Shown piece after piece: positions 24,946 to 33,708 of a DNA stretch of 64,000 nt. The translations under genes were made by a program, and so were the position numbers. The notes beneath the pieces were generated by a model. It was not told the DNA's origin and did no database searches. It saw nothing but the letters and a program-made list of their open reading frames with translations. Source of the stretch: Cyclonatronum proteinivorum (lineage in GTDB: Bacteria; Bacteroidota; Rhodothermia; Balneolales; Cyclonatronaceae); the NCBI RefSeq assembly GCF_003353065.1, contig NZ_CP027806.1, forward strand, positions 310,001 to 374,000. The letters are read 5' to 3'. Position 1 is the first letter of the stretch. Every line of letters begins with the position of its first letter.

Positions 24946-27693
24946 ATGAAGCCTCATGGCAGCCTTATTGTATGCTGTATCATTTTTCTTACGCTCTTCG
25001 GAGCGGATGCGAAGGTTTGGGGCTATAACGGGCTGACTGACGTAACGACACTTACAATACAAGATCAGGAGGTTGTTCAAGACAGCACTCAGGTTGTTTT
25101 TGATTGGATAGTACAGGCCCAGCAGTACCGCAGGCATGCAAAACCGGACTCCGCAGCCCTCATGCTGGATGCAGCTGAATCCTATCTTGCACGCAATCCG
25201 CATGAAAACCTGAGCTATATGCTGTTTACAGAGCGCGGTTTTCTGTATCGGGAGCTTGGTCAATACGATGAAGCCATACAAAGCTTCAGAAGTATTTTTC
25301 AGATCATTAGTGAAAACGATGTCCACCGCAATGCGGTAGTGCACAACAGCATTGCAACCCTCTTGAGAGAGACAGGTGAATTCATAGCTGCCATCGAATA
25401 CCACGAACACTCATTGTATTTCAGAAATCAGGTTGAAAGCGGCGGGGAGCTTGGGCTTGCAGCATCTTACCTGAATTATGCGCGCACATTTGATGATCTG
25501 AACCGGTACAATCAAAGCCTTCAGATGTATGAAAGAGCCATGCATTATGCCGCTGCTGTTAATCACCAAAGACTATCCATGGAGATCATGGTCAGTTTCG
25601 GAAATGCTTTAACACATCTTGGAAATAATGATGCTGCCAAACTTTATTACCTGCAGGGGCTCGAAATTGCCAGTGAGCTGAATGAAACCTGGGTTAGTGC
25701 GGTCATTTATACAGCCTTGGGAAGGGTGCACCTCAACCTCGGTGAAGACGAGCGCGCAAAAGAAAACTATGAAAGCTCCTTTAATTTAGTCCAGGGAATT
25801 TCCCTGCCTTGGATTGTACGCATCTACCTGCAGTATCTTGACTTTTTGCTGGAAACAGGTGATACGGAAACAGCGGCAGTGGTTGCCGGACAGCTTGAGG
25901 GCTTTATTGACGGGTTAGGCTCCGCACTTGAAAAAGCTGATTTTACAGCGCATAAAGCATACCTAAAGTATCTCAAAGGTGATTTTGTACTTGCTGCCAG
26001 GTATTTCAGCCATGCTGATATCTCCTACGCCAAAATGGACCCCTACCGGGTCAATCCCCGCTTTTATTTCCGTAAAGCATTTAACCTTATGGCCATAAGC
26101 GATGAAGCGGGCATTATATCAGCACGTCAGGCGCTTGCCTACCTGGACACATACAGGCTTGGGCTTGCGATGACGGGCGGTATGCGCGCCGAATTTTTTA
26201 GCGGCCTGAGCAGATATGTATCCGAGCTTGCTCTGGTCCATCTCCGGAGGGGTGAAGCAGAACAGGCGTTTGAAATTGCAGAACAGCTGAAATCGCGCGC
26301 ATTTACGGAGGACCTCAACTTCGCCAATGTACTGCAGGAGGCACTGGTGGAAAGTGACCGGGAAAATGACTTTAGCGCCCTGCAATCCAGAATTATTTTT
26401 CTTGAAAATCAGGTGCTCGAGGCTGAAGATCAGCCGTCGCGGGATGCGCTCAACCTGGAAATTGAGCAGGAGCGTATACGGGTAGAAGGTTTGTTTGCTC
26501 AGCTTGCTGCAAGAAATCCTGCTATCAGAGAGCTGATTGCCCCTCCTATCATTAGCCTGCATCAGGCGCGTGCCGCACTCGATCGCGGTTCCGCAGGCCT
26601 GCACATTATAAGCGGAACCCATGCAACCGGATTCCTTCTTTTTTCACGCTCCGGCTATGAAGTAGCGGTTTCCCCGCTTGGACATGAAGAGCTAACCGAT
26701 GAAATAACACAGCTGAGAGAAGCCCTAATTACAAAGCTTCCCTTAAATGAGTTAAACCCTTTACTCGAACAGGCAACCCACGACCTTTTTCCTGAGGAAA
26801 TACGAGAAGCGCTGGTTAGTTTCGACAGCATTCAAATTTCTGTTGACGGGGTTTGGGCCTACCTGCCGGTATCCGCACTCAGATATAATGGCGCTTATCT
26901 GGTTGAGTCGCATCTGATTTACTTCACGCCTTCATTTACGGCACGGGCTTTACTGAAGGAGCGCTATCAAAATAACAGCAATGCCACCCAAAAGGCGCTG
27001 GTATTTGCAAACCCTAAATTAGCTGGTGCAGAACACACCCTGCAGTCGCGAAATATGCTCCGGGAAGCACAAAGCCTGCGTCAACTGCCGTTTGGGGAAC
27101 TTGAAGGAAGATGGGTAAACACCTTTTTCCCAGGGGTAGTTGAGCTTAAGTCAGGTGAAGAAGCTTCTGATTACGCCTTACTGAGTACAGAGCTATCCCC
27201 ATTTAGCCTCATCCATTTTGCGGTGCATGGCATCATGGACGAGCGTAATCCGAGATATTCCGGTTTGGTACTTTCGGCTTCGGTGAATGACCTGAATAAT
27301 CCGGCGCTTTCCGCGAACGGATTTCTGCGCGAATCAGTGATTAACGGACTCCGCCTGAATGCGGATATTGTCGTACTAAGTGCGTGTAATACCGGTATCG
27401 GGAAAATTATGAGCGGTGAAGGGGTACTCGGACTCCAACGTGCATTCCTGAATGCGGGCAGCAGTCAGGTTGCTGTAACCCTATGGAGCGTTGAGGATCG
27501 TTCAACATCCCTGCTGATGCGCAGTTTTTACCAAAACCTAAATTTACAGGATGCAGCACGGAGCCGCTTTTTCCGCAGGAGCGAAGCCCTAAATTATCCC
27601 CTCGCACTTCGTGAAGCGCAGCTAAGTATGCTGGATAATCCGCAGTATAACCATCCTGTTAACTGGGCTTCTTTTGTTATTACCGGAAAGTAA
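24946..27693 (+). CDS. Exported TPR-CHAT domain protein
   Basis: 915 residues. An N-terminal hydrophobic stretch (about 5-23) reads as a signal peptide or anchor. Tetratricopeptide-like helices fill about residues 45-470 (for example LGQYDEAIQSFRSIF, TGEFIAAIEYHEHSL, LNRYNQSLQMYERAM). The C-terminal third is a CHAT caspase-like domain: the histidine of HFAVHG is residue 761 and the cysteine of VLSACNTG is residue 814, so the catalytic dyad is intact. The typical GEGVLGLQRAFLNAGSSQV and TLWSVEDRST follow. CHAT proteins include separase-like and caspase-like proteases; its target is unknown. It stands alone, with a 125-base leader, and is convergent with the next gene. Confidence 0.88.
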   Translation: MKPHGSLIVCCIIFLTLFGADAKVWGYNGLTDVTTLTIQDQEVVQDSTQVVFDWIVQAQQYRRHAKPDSAALMLDAAESYLARNPHENLSYMLFTERGFLYRELGQYDEAIQSFRSIFQIISENDVHRNAVVHNSIATLLRETGEFIAAIEYHEHSLYFRNQVESGGELGLAASYLNYARTFDDLNRYNQSLQMYERAMHYAAAVNHQRLSMEIMVSFGNALTHLGNNDAAKLYYLQGLEIASELNETWVSAVIYTALGRVHLNLGEDERAKENYESSFNLVQGISLPWIVRIYLQYLDFLLETGDTETAAVVAGQLEGFIDGLGSALEKADFTAHKAYLKYLKGDFVLAARYFSHADISYAKMDPYRVNPRFYFRKAFNLMAISDEAGIISARQALAYLDTYRLGLAMTGGMRAEFFSGLSRYVSELALVHLRRGEAEQAFEIAEQLKSRAFTEDLNFANVLQEALVESDRENDFSALQSRIIFLENQVLEAEDQPSRDALNLEIEQERIRVEGLFAQLAARNPAIRELIAPPIISLHQARAALDRGSAGLHIISGTHATGFLLFSRSGYEVAVSPLGHEELTDEITQLREALITKLPLNELNPLLEQATHDLFPEEIREALVSFDSIQISVDGVWAYLPVSALRYNGAYLVESHLIYFTPSFTARALLKERYQNNSNATQKALVFANPKLAGAEHTLQSRNMLREAQSLRQLPFGELEGRWVNTFFPGVVELKSGEEASDYALLSTELSPFSLIHFAVHGIMDERNPRYSGLVLSASVNDLNNPALSANGFLRESVINGLRLNADIVVLSACNTGIGKIMSGEGVLGLQRAFLNAGSSQVAVTLWSVEDRSTSLLMRSFYQNLNLQDAARSRFFRRSEALNYPLALREAQLSMLDNPQYNHPVNWASFVITGK

Positions 27694-27720
27694 GCTGAAG
27701 CTGAAGCGATGAGGAAGAGT

Positions 27721-28674
27721 TTATTTGGCGCGGTCAGTATTGGCTGATTCTACGAGCAAAAGCAAATGCTGAAGCTGTTTGGAAAGCTCTGGTTCGCCGG
27801 CTTCCATATGTCCGTTTATCAGGTTGCGGATAAAACGCGTAAGCATCGAATAGGGACTCGCTGTCTCGTAATATTGCGGAAAAATCCGGATTCTGCTGTT
27901 TTTCAGAAAGAGATCACATTGCTCTTTAGTCAGGATACTACCCTGATTAAACGGATCGATTATGATGCTTTCATTGGCAGGTGTTATAAACTTCACTAAA
28001 AAATGCAACGGCATATTCATACCGTAAAACGGCAGCTTGAGACGCTCTGCAACAAACAGCATCACAAAAGCAAGCGACAACGGGATGCCCTGCCTTTTGC
28101 GAAGCACCTCGTGCATGTAGGAATGTTCGGGGTGCAGGAATTTACTGCTGCAGCCTTTATATCCGTTCTGCTCGAAAATAAAATGGGTAAAAGCCAGCAT
28201 TCGGGATTCGGCGGTATCCGCGCGGCGTAACGGCACCGAGGCTTCCTGAGCAAGGGCATCAAGCAGTTCACGATAGGGACGAATGCGCAGGGTTGGATTT
28301 TTGAAGCGGGAAAAAAGAAAAACCGCATCTTCAAGCTCTTCCATTGTGTGAACGCCTTGGGCTGCGAGCTCTGCGACTTCTTCCTGCAGGCTGTCAAAAG
28401 TAACGCTTCTGATGACCGCTTCAGCTTCTTTTTTGAGAGCTTCGTCTTTGGTGTCTGCCATAAACCTGTCGAGCTGCGGAACTACAGCTTCCCCCATCTG
28501 CACGAGGCGTTTGGTAACCGTATCCCGTATTTCAGGTGCAGGATCGTCGAATAACTGAATGAGCGCCTTTATTTCGCGCTGCAGTGTGTCTTGTGCGTTC
28601 AAAACAGATCTGGAAATTGAGTTGGGATAAACATCATCAGCGTCGCATATCAACGTTAAAAGCAACGGAAACAT
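27721..28674 (-). CDS. SirB1-family transglutaminase-like protein
   Basis: 317 residues. The N-terminal third has HEAT-like helices (about 35-95, LFDDPAPEIRDTVTKRLVQMG and QLDRFMADTKDEALKKEAEAV). The C-terminal part matches the SirB1 / transglutaminase-like 9 family: HSYMHEVLRKRQGIPLSLAFVML, LPFYGMNMPLHFLVKF and IIIDPFNQG. The catalytic cysteine of true transglutaminases is not obvious. Function unproven. It is convergent with the CHAT gene (27 bases apart) and divergent from the thioesterase. Confidence 0.8.
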   Translation of the reverse strand: MFPLLLTLICDADDVYPNSISRSVLNAQDTLQREIKALIQLFDDPAPEIRDTVTKRLVQMGEAVVPQLDRFMADTKDEALKKEAEAVIRSVTFDSLQEEVAELAAQGVHTMEELEDAVFLFSRFKNPTLRIRPYRELLDALAQEASVPLRRADTAESRMLAFTHFIFEQNGYKGCSSKFLHPEHSYMHEVLRKRQGIPLSLAFVMLFVAERLKLPFYGMNMPLHFLVKFITPANESIIIDPFNQGSILTKEQCDLFLKNSRIRIFPQYYETASPYSMLTRFIRNLINGHMEAGEPELSKQLQHLLLLVESANTDRAK

Positions 28675-28833
28675 CCCGTTGGATGTTGGTGTTGATTGAT
28701 TTTATTTTTTGCTTTTGCTGCCCGCTTAGCTGAGAAATACAAAACAAAAAGGGTATCATAAGCGGCCTTTTTGCCGCGGCTCTCCAGGTTTGGCGTCAAA
28801 AAGCTAAACATCACATATAAAGATAGCTATCAC

Positions 28834-29232
28834 ATGAGATTTTATTCAAGAAAACTGATTAAGCCCGAAGACCTCAATCCCAATCACACCCTGTTCGGAG
28901 GAAGCCTGCTTCGGTGGATTGATGAAGAAGCGGCCATTTTTGCAATTTGTCAGCTCCAGACCGATAAACTCGTGACCAAGTTTATTTCAGAGATCAATTT
29001 TATCAGTTCGGCGCGGGCAGGTGATATTATTGAAATGGGGATGGAGGTCATTAAGTTCGGCACCACCTCCATCACCTTTAGGTGTGAAGTGCGAAATAAA
29101 TTCAACAAAAACAAAATTATAACGATAGATAAAATTGTTTTTGTCCACGTTGATGAAAACGGACGCCCAAAAGCACACGGTATTACGAGCGAATCCGAAC
29201 CCGCTGAAGATCAGGCGTATGAGCCTGCATGA
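28834..29232 (+). CDS. Acyl-CoA thioesterase, hotdog fold
   Basis: 132 residues from the ATG at 28834; a longer frame from 28771 adds 21 residues with no family character. Single hotdog domain of the YciA/BFIT group: NPNHTLFGGSLLRWIDEEAAIFA places the expected N-x-x-x-x-x-GG and catalytic aspartate region at the central helix, followed by ISEINFISSARAGDIIEMG and VFVHVDENGRP. It would hydrolyse acyl-CoA to free acid and CoA in the cytoplasm. It is divergent from the SirB1-type gene and convergent with the GlmU-like gene (14 bases). Confidence 0.88.
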   Translation: MRFYSRKLIKPEDLNPNHTLFGGSLLRWIDEEAAIFAICQLQTDKLVTKFISEINFISSARAGDIIEMGMEVIKFGTTSITFRCEVRNKFNKNKIITIDKIVFVHVDENGRPKAHGITSESEPAEDQAYEPA

Positions 29233-29246
29233 GCTAAACTGAGCCG

Positions 29247-30449
29247 CTACCGGTTGGCTTTTTCGAACAGAAAACGCATCATGGCCCGGTACTCCGGGGT
29301 AATCTCTATACCACGTCTTTCCATCATGCGTCCGGCCGTTTCCATGGCTTTATCGAATTTGTAAATATCTTCACCGTTTTTGGTCAGCCAGCGAAATGAT
29401 TTAATGTGTTTGGGAGGGAAATCTCCCAATACAATATTCGAACAAACACCGCACACCGTACCGGTATTAAGCATCGTATTGATAGCGGTCTTGGAATGGT
29501 CGCCCATGATGGTGCCGCAAAACTGCAGGCCTGTATCGTAATCCTTCCCCGTTTCCCATTCGGTCAGGCGCACATTACTGTAGTTGTTTTTAAGATTCGA
29601 GTTGTTGGTATCAGCACCCAGATTGCACCATTCACCAATAGCTGAGTTGCCAAGAAAACCATCGTGCCCCTTATTGGAATAGGCCTGCATGACCACATTC
29701 TGAAGCTCCCCGCCCGCTTTACACCAGGGCCCGATAGTCGTATCACCGTAGATTTTAGCCCCCATTTTTATGGTAGCATGACTGCAGACGGCTACAGGAC
29801 CGCGCAGCATCGCACCTGACATTATAGTAGCCTTTTCACCTATATAAACGGGCCCATCTCCGGCCATAATTATACTTCCGGGCTCAATAACAGCTCCGTC
29901 TTTTACGTAAACCTGATACGGGCTTTGGAAGTGAACGCCCGGATACTTTTTCTCATCCACCGTGCGGAGTTTGGCTTTGAGAAGGCTGATATCAGCCTGA
30001 ACCTGTTCCCCGTTAAAGGCAAAAACCTGCCAGGGGGCATCGAGCAGGGTGCCGTGTTCGGTATCTGAAAAGCTGATCTCGGCACCGGGAAGGCTTCCCG
30101 CGTTAAAAATGCTCACACTACGGGTACCATCCATGCGCATAGCTACGGGTGTATGCTTATGCATCAGTCCTTCGTCGGTGCTGAGCTGCAGTATCTCGCC
30201 CAACACCTGATGATCGGGCAGGAAGCGCCCGTTTATCCAGATACAATCCGCTGAGGGATCTATTTCGGGCGCCGGATAAACCCCTGCCATATACTCCGGC
30301 ATCTGACGCGTCACTAAATCGGGTGATAAATAGTGCTCCCACTTTTCTGTGATGGTTAAAATTCCGACCCGAACCATATTGGATGGTTTCGTGAGGGTCA
30401 GGGGCATGAGACGGGTCGCACGGGTATCATCAAAAAAACAGAGTTGCAT
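29247..30449 (-). CDS. GlmU-like sugar nucleotidyltransferase family protein
   Basis: 400-residue protein of the Bacteroidota-type GlmU-like family. The N-terminal part (about 1-170) is a diverged nucleotidyltransferase-like region without the LAAGxGTRM signature of true GlmU. The C-terminal part (about 190-370) is a left-handed beta helix of hexapeptide repeats (IIMAGDGPVYIGEKATI, MLRGPVAVCSHATIKMGAKI, GNSAIGEWCNLGADTNNSN), as in sugar acetyltransferases. glmS lies 387 bases away in the divergent direction, which supports a role in amino-sugar or UDP-N-acetylglucosamine metabolism. The actual reaction is unproven. Confidence 0.8.
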   Translation of the reverse strand: MQLCFFDDTRATRLMPLTLTKPSNMVRVGILTITEKWEHYLSPDLVTRQMPEYMAGVYPAPEIDPSADCIWINGRFLPDHQVLGEILQLSTDEGLMHKHTPVAMRMDGTRSVSIFNAGSLPGAEISFSDTEHGTLLDAPWQVFAFNGEQVQADISLLKAKLRTVDEKKYPGVHFQSPYQVYVKDGAVIEPGSIIMAGDGPVYIGEKATIMSGAMLRGPVAVCSHATIKMGAKIYGDTTIGPWCKAGGELQNVVMQAYSNKGHDGFLGNSAIGEWCNLGADTNNSNLKNNYSNVRLTEWETGKDYDTGLQFCGTIMGDHSKTAINTMLNTGTVCGVCSNIVLGDFPPKHIKSFRWLTKNGEDIYKFDKAMETAGRMMERRGIEITPEYRAMMRFLFEKANR

Positions 30450-30835
30450 GGAAAGCTCAGCTGATTTGGGTAGCGGTTAATGTGGGGACGAAGCCTGATG
30501 TGACTATCGCTGTGAGGCCATAACTAACATTCAATATAGGAATATACAGACTTGTTTGCCGGTTCGGGTTCGGGTTCGGGGTCCGGTTTGTGTCCAAACA
30601 AAAACAGATGTGTCATGGAATACCATCGCAAGTTTCAGCAAAGAAGAACAGACGGTCCCATCATTGCACGCCATTTTTCATAGCCGCAAGGCCGCTTTCA
30701 ACAGAACGTAATTATTTTTAAATTATGTAGTTGTTCCGGTTTAGTTCAGCAGGCTGTATGGGTAGCTCTATGCACACATGCCCCTATATCCGGTTATGTA
30801 CACCCCAAAGAAACATTCATAAACCAAATACCCTT
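30450..30835. promoter_or_regulatory. Divergent intergenic region glmU-like / glmS
   Basis: 386 bases between two outward-facing genes. The only structure I see is a short tandem GGTTCG repeat at 30560-30586. There is no glmS ribozyme-like core that I can recognise upstream of glmS. Promoters for both genes must lie here but I cannot place them. Confidence 0.4.
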
Positions 30836-32671
30836 ATGTGCGGAATAGTAGGATACATAGGATTTCGCGAAGCTTCTGATGTAATCATCAAAGGCCTTAA
30901 AAGATTAGAATACAGAGGCTATGACTCGGCGGGAATCGCCATATTGAACGGGACGCTTGTCGTTCGTAAAGGAAAAGGCAAAGTCGCTAACCTTGAGAGT
31001 CTGATATCACAAACAAACGTAAAAGGCACCATAGGAATTGGCCACACACGATGGGCAACACATGGTGAACCCAACGATATCAATGCACACCCGCACTGGG
31101 ACGGAAGTCAGAATTTCGCCATTGTCCACAATGGCATCATCGAAAATTATGACGCCCTCAAGCAGGAACTGCAAAACAAAGGCCATGAATTTCAGGGCGA
31201 AACAGATACAGAAGTACTTGCACACCTGATTCAGGAAATCAAAGAAGTTACCGACGTCGATTTTGAAACCGCAGTTCAGATGGCGCTCAAACAGGTTGAC
31301 GGCACCTACGGGCTTGCAATTGTCAATAAAAATGAGCGGGATAAAATCATCGTTGCCCGCAAAGGCTCACCCTTGTTGCTGGGTATTGGCGATGACGAAG
31401 TCTTCATTGCCTCTGACGCCTCACCTATTATCGAATACACCAACAAGGTCGTGTATCTTGATGATGATGAGATGGCCATCATAAGCCGCGATGGCTATCA
31501 GGTAAAAACCATCTCCAATGTAGCGCTCAGCAAAGAAGTTCATGAGCTCGAAATGAGCATCGAGCAAATCGAGAAAGGTGGTTTCCCGCACTTCATGCTT
31601 AAGGAAATCCACGAGCAAAGCGAAACCATTGCAGACTGCATGCGCGGACGTCTCGTGGTCGAAGACAACAAAATTGTATTGGGCGGTATTTCTGCCGTTA
31701 CCGATCGTCTGGTAAATGCCCGCCGGCTCATTATCGCGGCTTGCGGTACAAGCTGGCACGCCGGTTTGGTTGGGGAATACCTGATAGAAAGCCTGGCCAA
31801 AATGTCAGTCGAAGTGGAGTACGCCTCAGAGTTTCGCTACCGGGATCCGCTCATCACCGAAGAAGACGTCATGCTCGTTATTTCGCAAAGCGGTGAGACC
31901 GCCGATACGCTCGCTGCGGTACGCGAAGCCCGTTCCAAAGGCGCGCTGGTGCTGGGTATCTGCAACGTAGTTGGCTCAACGATTGCCCGCGAAACAGACG
32001 CCGGTATTTATACGCACGCAGGTCCTGAGATCGGGGTAGCTTCTACCAAGGCTTTCACCGCTCAGGTAACTGTACTCGCTATGATGGCAATTTTGCTGGG
32101 ACAGCGCCGGGCTAAGCTCGATGAAAAAGAATCCGCTTCCATCATCAAAGCCATGAGCGAAATACCCGCAAAAGTGGCCGAAATCATGACGAAGTTTGAT
32201 GAAGTTGACGCTATTGCACGTTTGTTTGCCTATGCGCCCAACTTCCTTTACCTCGGCCGCAGCTACAATTTCCCCGTAGCACTTGAAGGTGCGCTCAAGC
32301 TCAAAGAAATCTCTTACATACACGCTGAGGGGTATCCGGCCGCTGAAATGAAGCACGGACCAATCGCCCTGATCGATGAGCTCATGCCTGTTGTGGTACT
32401 CGCTGCCGCAGATCATACCAACGACAAAATGATCAGCAATATCGAAGAAGTGCGGGCACGCAAGGGACGCGTTATCGCTATTACAACCGATAACAATCAG
32501 GATGTGCAGCGTCTCTCAGAATTCTCCATTACGGTTCCGGAAACGCATGATTTGCTGACTCCGCTGTTAACGGTAATTCCGCTGCAGATTTTGTCGTATC
32601 AGATTGCGGTATATCGCAAATGCAACGTGGATCAGCCCCGCAATCTCGCCAAGAGCGTTACTGTGGAATAG
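30836..32671 (+). CDS. glmS: Glutamine-fructose-6-phosphate aminotransferase (isomerizing)
   Basis: Makes glucosamine 6-phosphate from fructose 6-phosphate and glutamine, the entry step to peptidoglycan and lipopolysaccharide amino sugars. The start is fixed at 30836 because the mature enzyme needs cysteine as residue 1 after Met removal: MCGIVGYIG. The longer upstream frame from 30731 is not coding. 611 residues. The glutaminase domain (about 1-235) contains GHTRWATHG and the HNGIIENY loop; two SIS isomerase domains follow (about 285-420 and 455-600, with CGTSWHAG, SQSGETADTLAA, GVASTKAF, YPAAEMKHGPIALID), and the C-terminus is PRNLAKSVTVE. A terminator follows. Confidence 0.97.
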   Translation: MCGIVGYIGFREASDVIIKGLKRLEYRGYDSAGIAILNGTLVVRKGKGKVANLESLISQTNVKGTIGIGHTRWATHGEPNDINAHPHWDGSQNFAIVHNGIIENYDALKQELQNKGHEFQGETDTEVLAHLIQEIKEVTDVDFETAVQMALKQVDGTYGLAIVNKNERDKIIVARKGSPLLLGIGDDEVFIASDASPIIEYTNKVVYLDDDEMAIISRDGYQVKTISNVALSKEVHELEMSIEQIEKGGFPHFMLKEIHEQSETIADCMRGRLVVEDNKIVLGGISAVTDRLVNARRLIIAACGTSWHAGLVGEYLIESLAKMSVEVEYASEFRYRDPLITEEDVMLVISQSGETADTLAAVREARSKGALVLGICNVVGSTIARETDAGIYTHAGPEIGVASTKAFTAQVTVLAMMAILLGQRRAKLDEKESASIIKAMSEIPAKVAEIMTKFDEVDAIARLFAYAPNFLYLGRSYNFPVALEGALKLKEISYIHAEGYPAAEMKHGPIALIDELMPVVVLAAADHTNDKMISNIEEVRARKGRVIAITTDNNQDVQRLSEFSITVPETHDLLTPLLTVIPLQILSYQIAVYRKCNVDQPRNLAKSVTVE

Positions 32672-32692
32672 TTGGTTCCCGATTTCTGTTAT

Positions 32693-32732
32693 AAAGGCAG
32701 TATTTCCACACGGAAGTACTGCCTTTTGTTTT
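32693..32732 (+). terminator. glmS terminator
   Basis: Inverted repeat AAAGGCAGTA / TACTGCCTTT (32693-32702 and 32717-32726) followed by TTTGTTTTTT, 21 bases past the glmS stop. Confidence 0.85.
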
Positions 32733-32771
32733 TTGCGCTTTTTTTGTTTCGATGGAAGTCAACGAGCCCTC

Positions 32772-33335
32772 ATGAAAATCATTCACATTAAAAACATGGT
32801 TTGTCCGCGATGTGTTGAAGCGGTACGGCAAACCCTCTCAGGCATGCAGCTCAAGCCCGACTCGGTTTCCTTAGGCAAAACTGTATTCAGCCAGCCTTTG
32901 CAGCCGGAACAGCTCGGTACACTCGAAGAAAAACTGAAGGCACTGGGTTTTGAACTCATCCGGCCCGAAGCGGCAGATTTGCCCGCACAAATCAGAAGCG
33001 CTGTAATCCGCTATCAACAGTTGCTGGAAGAAGGGAAAGTGAACGGCCTGTTATCCGCATTTCTCGGCTCAAAGCTCCATAAAAATTACAGCTATCTGAG
33101 CGAGCAGTTTTCCAGGGCAGGCGGCCAAACCATCACACAGTACCACGAAAAACTGCGCACCGAGCGGGCCAAAGAACTTCTTGAGCTTGGGCAGCTATCG
33201 GTAGGAGAAATTGCGCTCACACTGGGATACAGTTCGTCTCAGCATTTCTCGGGACGCTTCAGAGAACAGACCGGCTACAGTCCCACAGCCTGGCGTGAGA
33301 AGGGCGGGCCGCGCAAATCACTGGACGCGATTTAG
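32772..33335 (+). CDS. AraC-family regulator with N-terminal HMA-like metal-binding domain
   Basis: 187 residues from the ATG at 32772; the longer open frame from 32604 runs back into the glmS terminator and is not credible. Residues 1-65 resemble a heavy-metal-associated fold with the metal motif MVCPRC (CxxC at about residues 11-14) and a closing KALGFELI. Residues about 75-175 are an AraC-type double helix-turn-helix: FSRAGGQTITQYHEKLRTER, then LSVGEIALTLGYSSSQHFSG and REQTGYSPTAWRE. The next gene downstream is a copper ATPase. I infer a metal-sensing regulator, presumably of Cu(I), that reads the metal directly through the HMA-like domain. No other copper regulator is in the island. Confidence 0.85.
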   Translation: MKIIHIKNMVCPRCVEAVRQTLSGMQLKPDSVSLGKTVFSQPLQPEQLGTLEEKLKALGFELIRPEAADLPAQIRSAVIRYQQLLEEGKVNGLLSAFLGSKLHKNYSYLSEQFSRAGGQTITQYHEKLRTERAKELLELGQLSVGEIALTLGYSSSQHFSGRFREQTGYSPTAWREKGGPRKSLDAI

Positions 33336-33429
33336 CAGAGAATCCGTGCCGGTTTGGAAGTCATCACCCAAAAAATATATACAAAGTGCCGGCAATCACG
33401 AACGCCTTAACAGAACGGTATGCTTAGTT

Positions 33430-33690
33430 TTAACCCACATTATTCACAATTAAACAGAAAATATTTTCTAAATTCATGTTTATATTCTACTTAGTAAAAA
33501 CAACGATAACCCAAATTTGAGTGTGGTGTAAAGACTGCACACCGAGCGAAGCGATTCCCGCGCAGCGAAATTTCCCCGCTGGCTGCGTTGAAGCTGAAAA
33601 CTCATGCTCAGGGTACTTAGGTACCCTTCCGCTGAATTTTCAGCTTCGCCTTGCCAGCAAGAAAATTTCTTGGTGAATAATGCGGGTTAA
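33430..33690. mobile_element. MITE family 1, copy B (full form), directly upstream of copA
   Basis: 261 bases with terminal repeats TTAACCCACATTATTCAC (one mismatch from consensus) and GTGAATAATGCGGGTTAA. The right arm carries nested inverted repeats: GAAGCTGAAAA pairs with TTTTCAGCTTC around GGGTACTTAGGTACCC, and CTGGC with GCCAG outside. The element ends 18 bases before the first possible ATG of copA. The remaining 33336-33429 stretch after the regulator shows nothing recognisable. Confidence 0.9.
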
Positions 33691-33708
33691 CCCATACCTG
33701 ACTTATTT

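Noticed and set aside
27721-28674. True transglutaminase or protease
   Set aside because: The SirB1-type core is clear but no catalytic cysteine-histidine-aspartate set could be confirmed.
30450-30835. glmS ribozyme
   Set aside because: No recognisable core or pseudoknot in the leader; the glmS ribozyme is known mainly from Firmicutes.
32604-32771. Longer N-terminus for the AraC-HMA regulator
   Set aside because: It overlaps the 3' end of glmS and its terminator; the HMA-like fold begins at the internal ATG.
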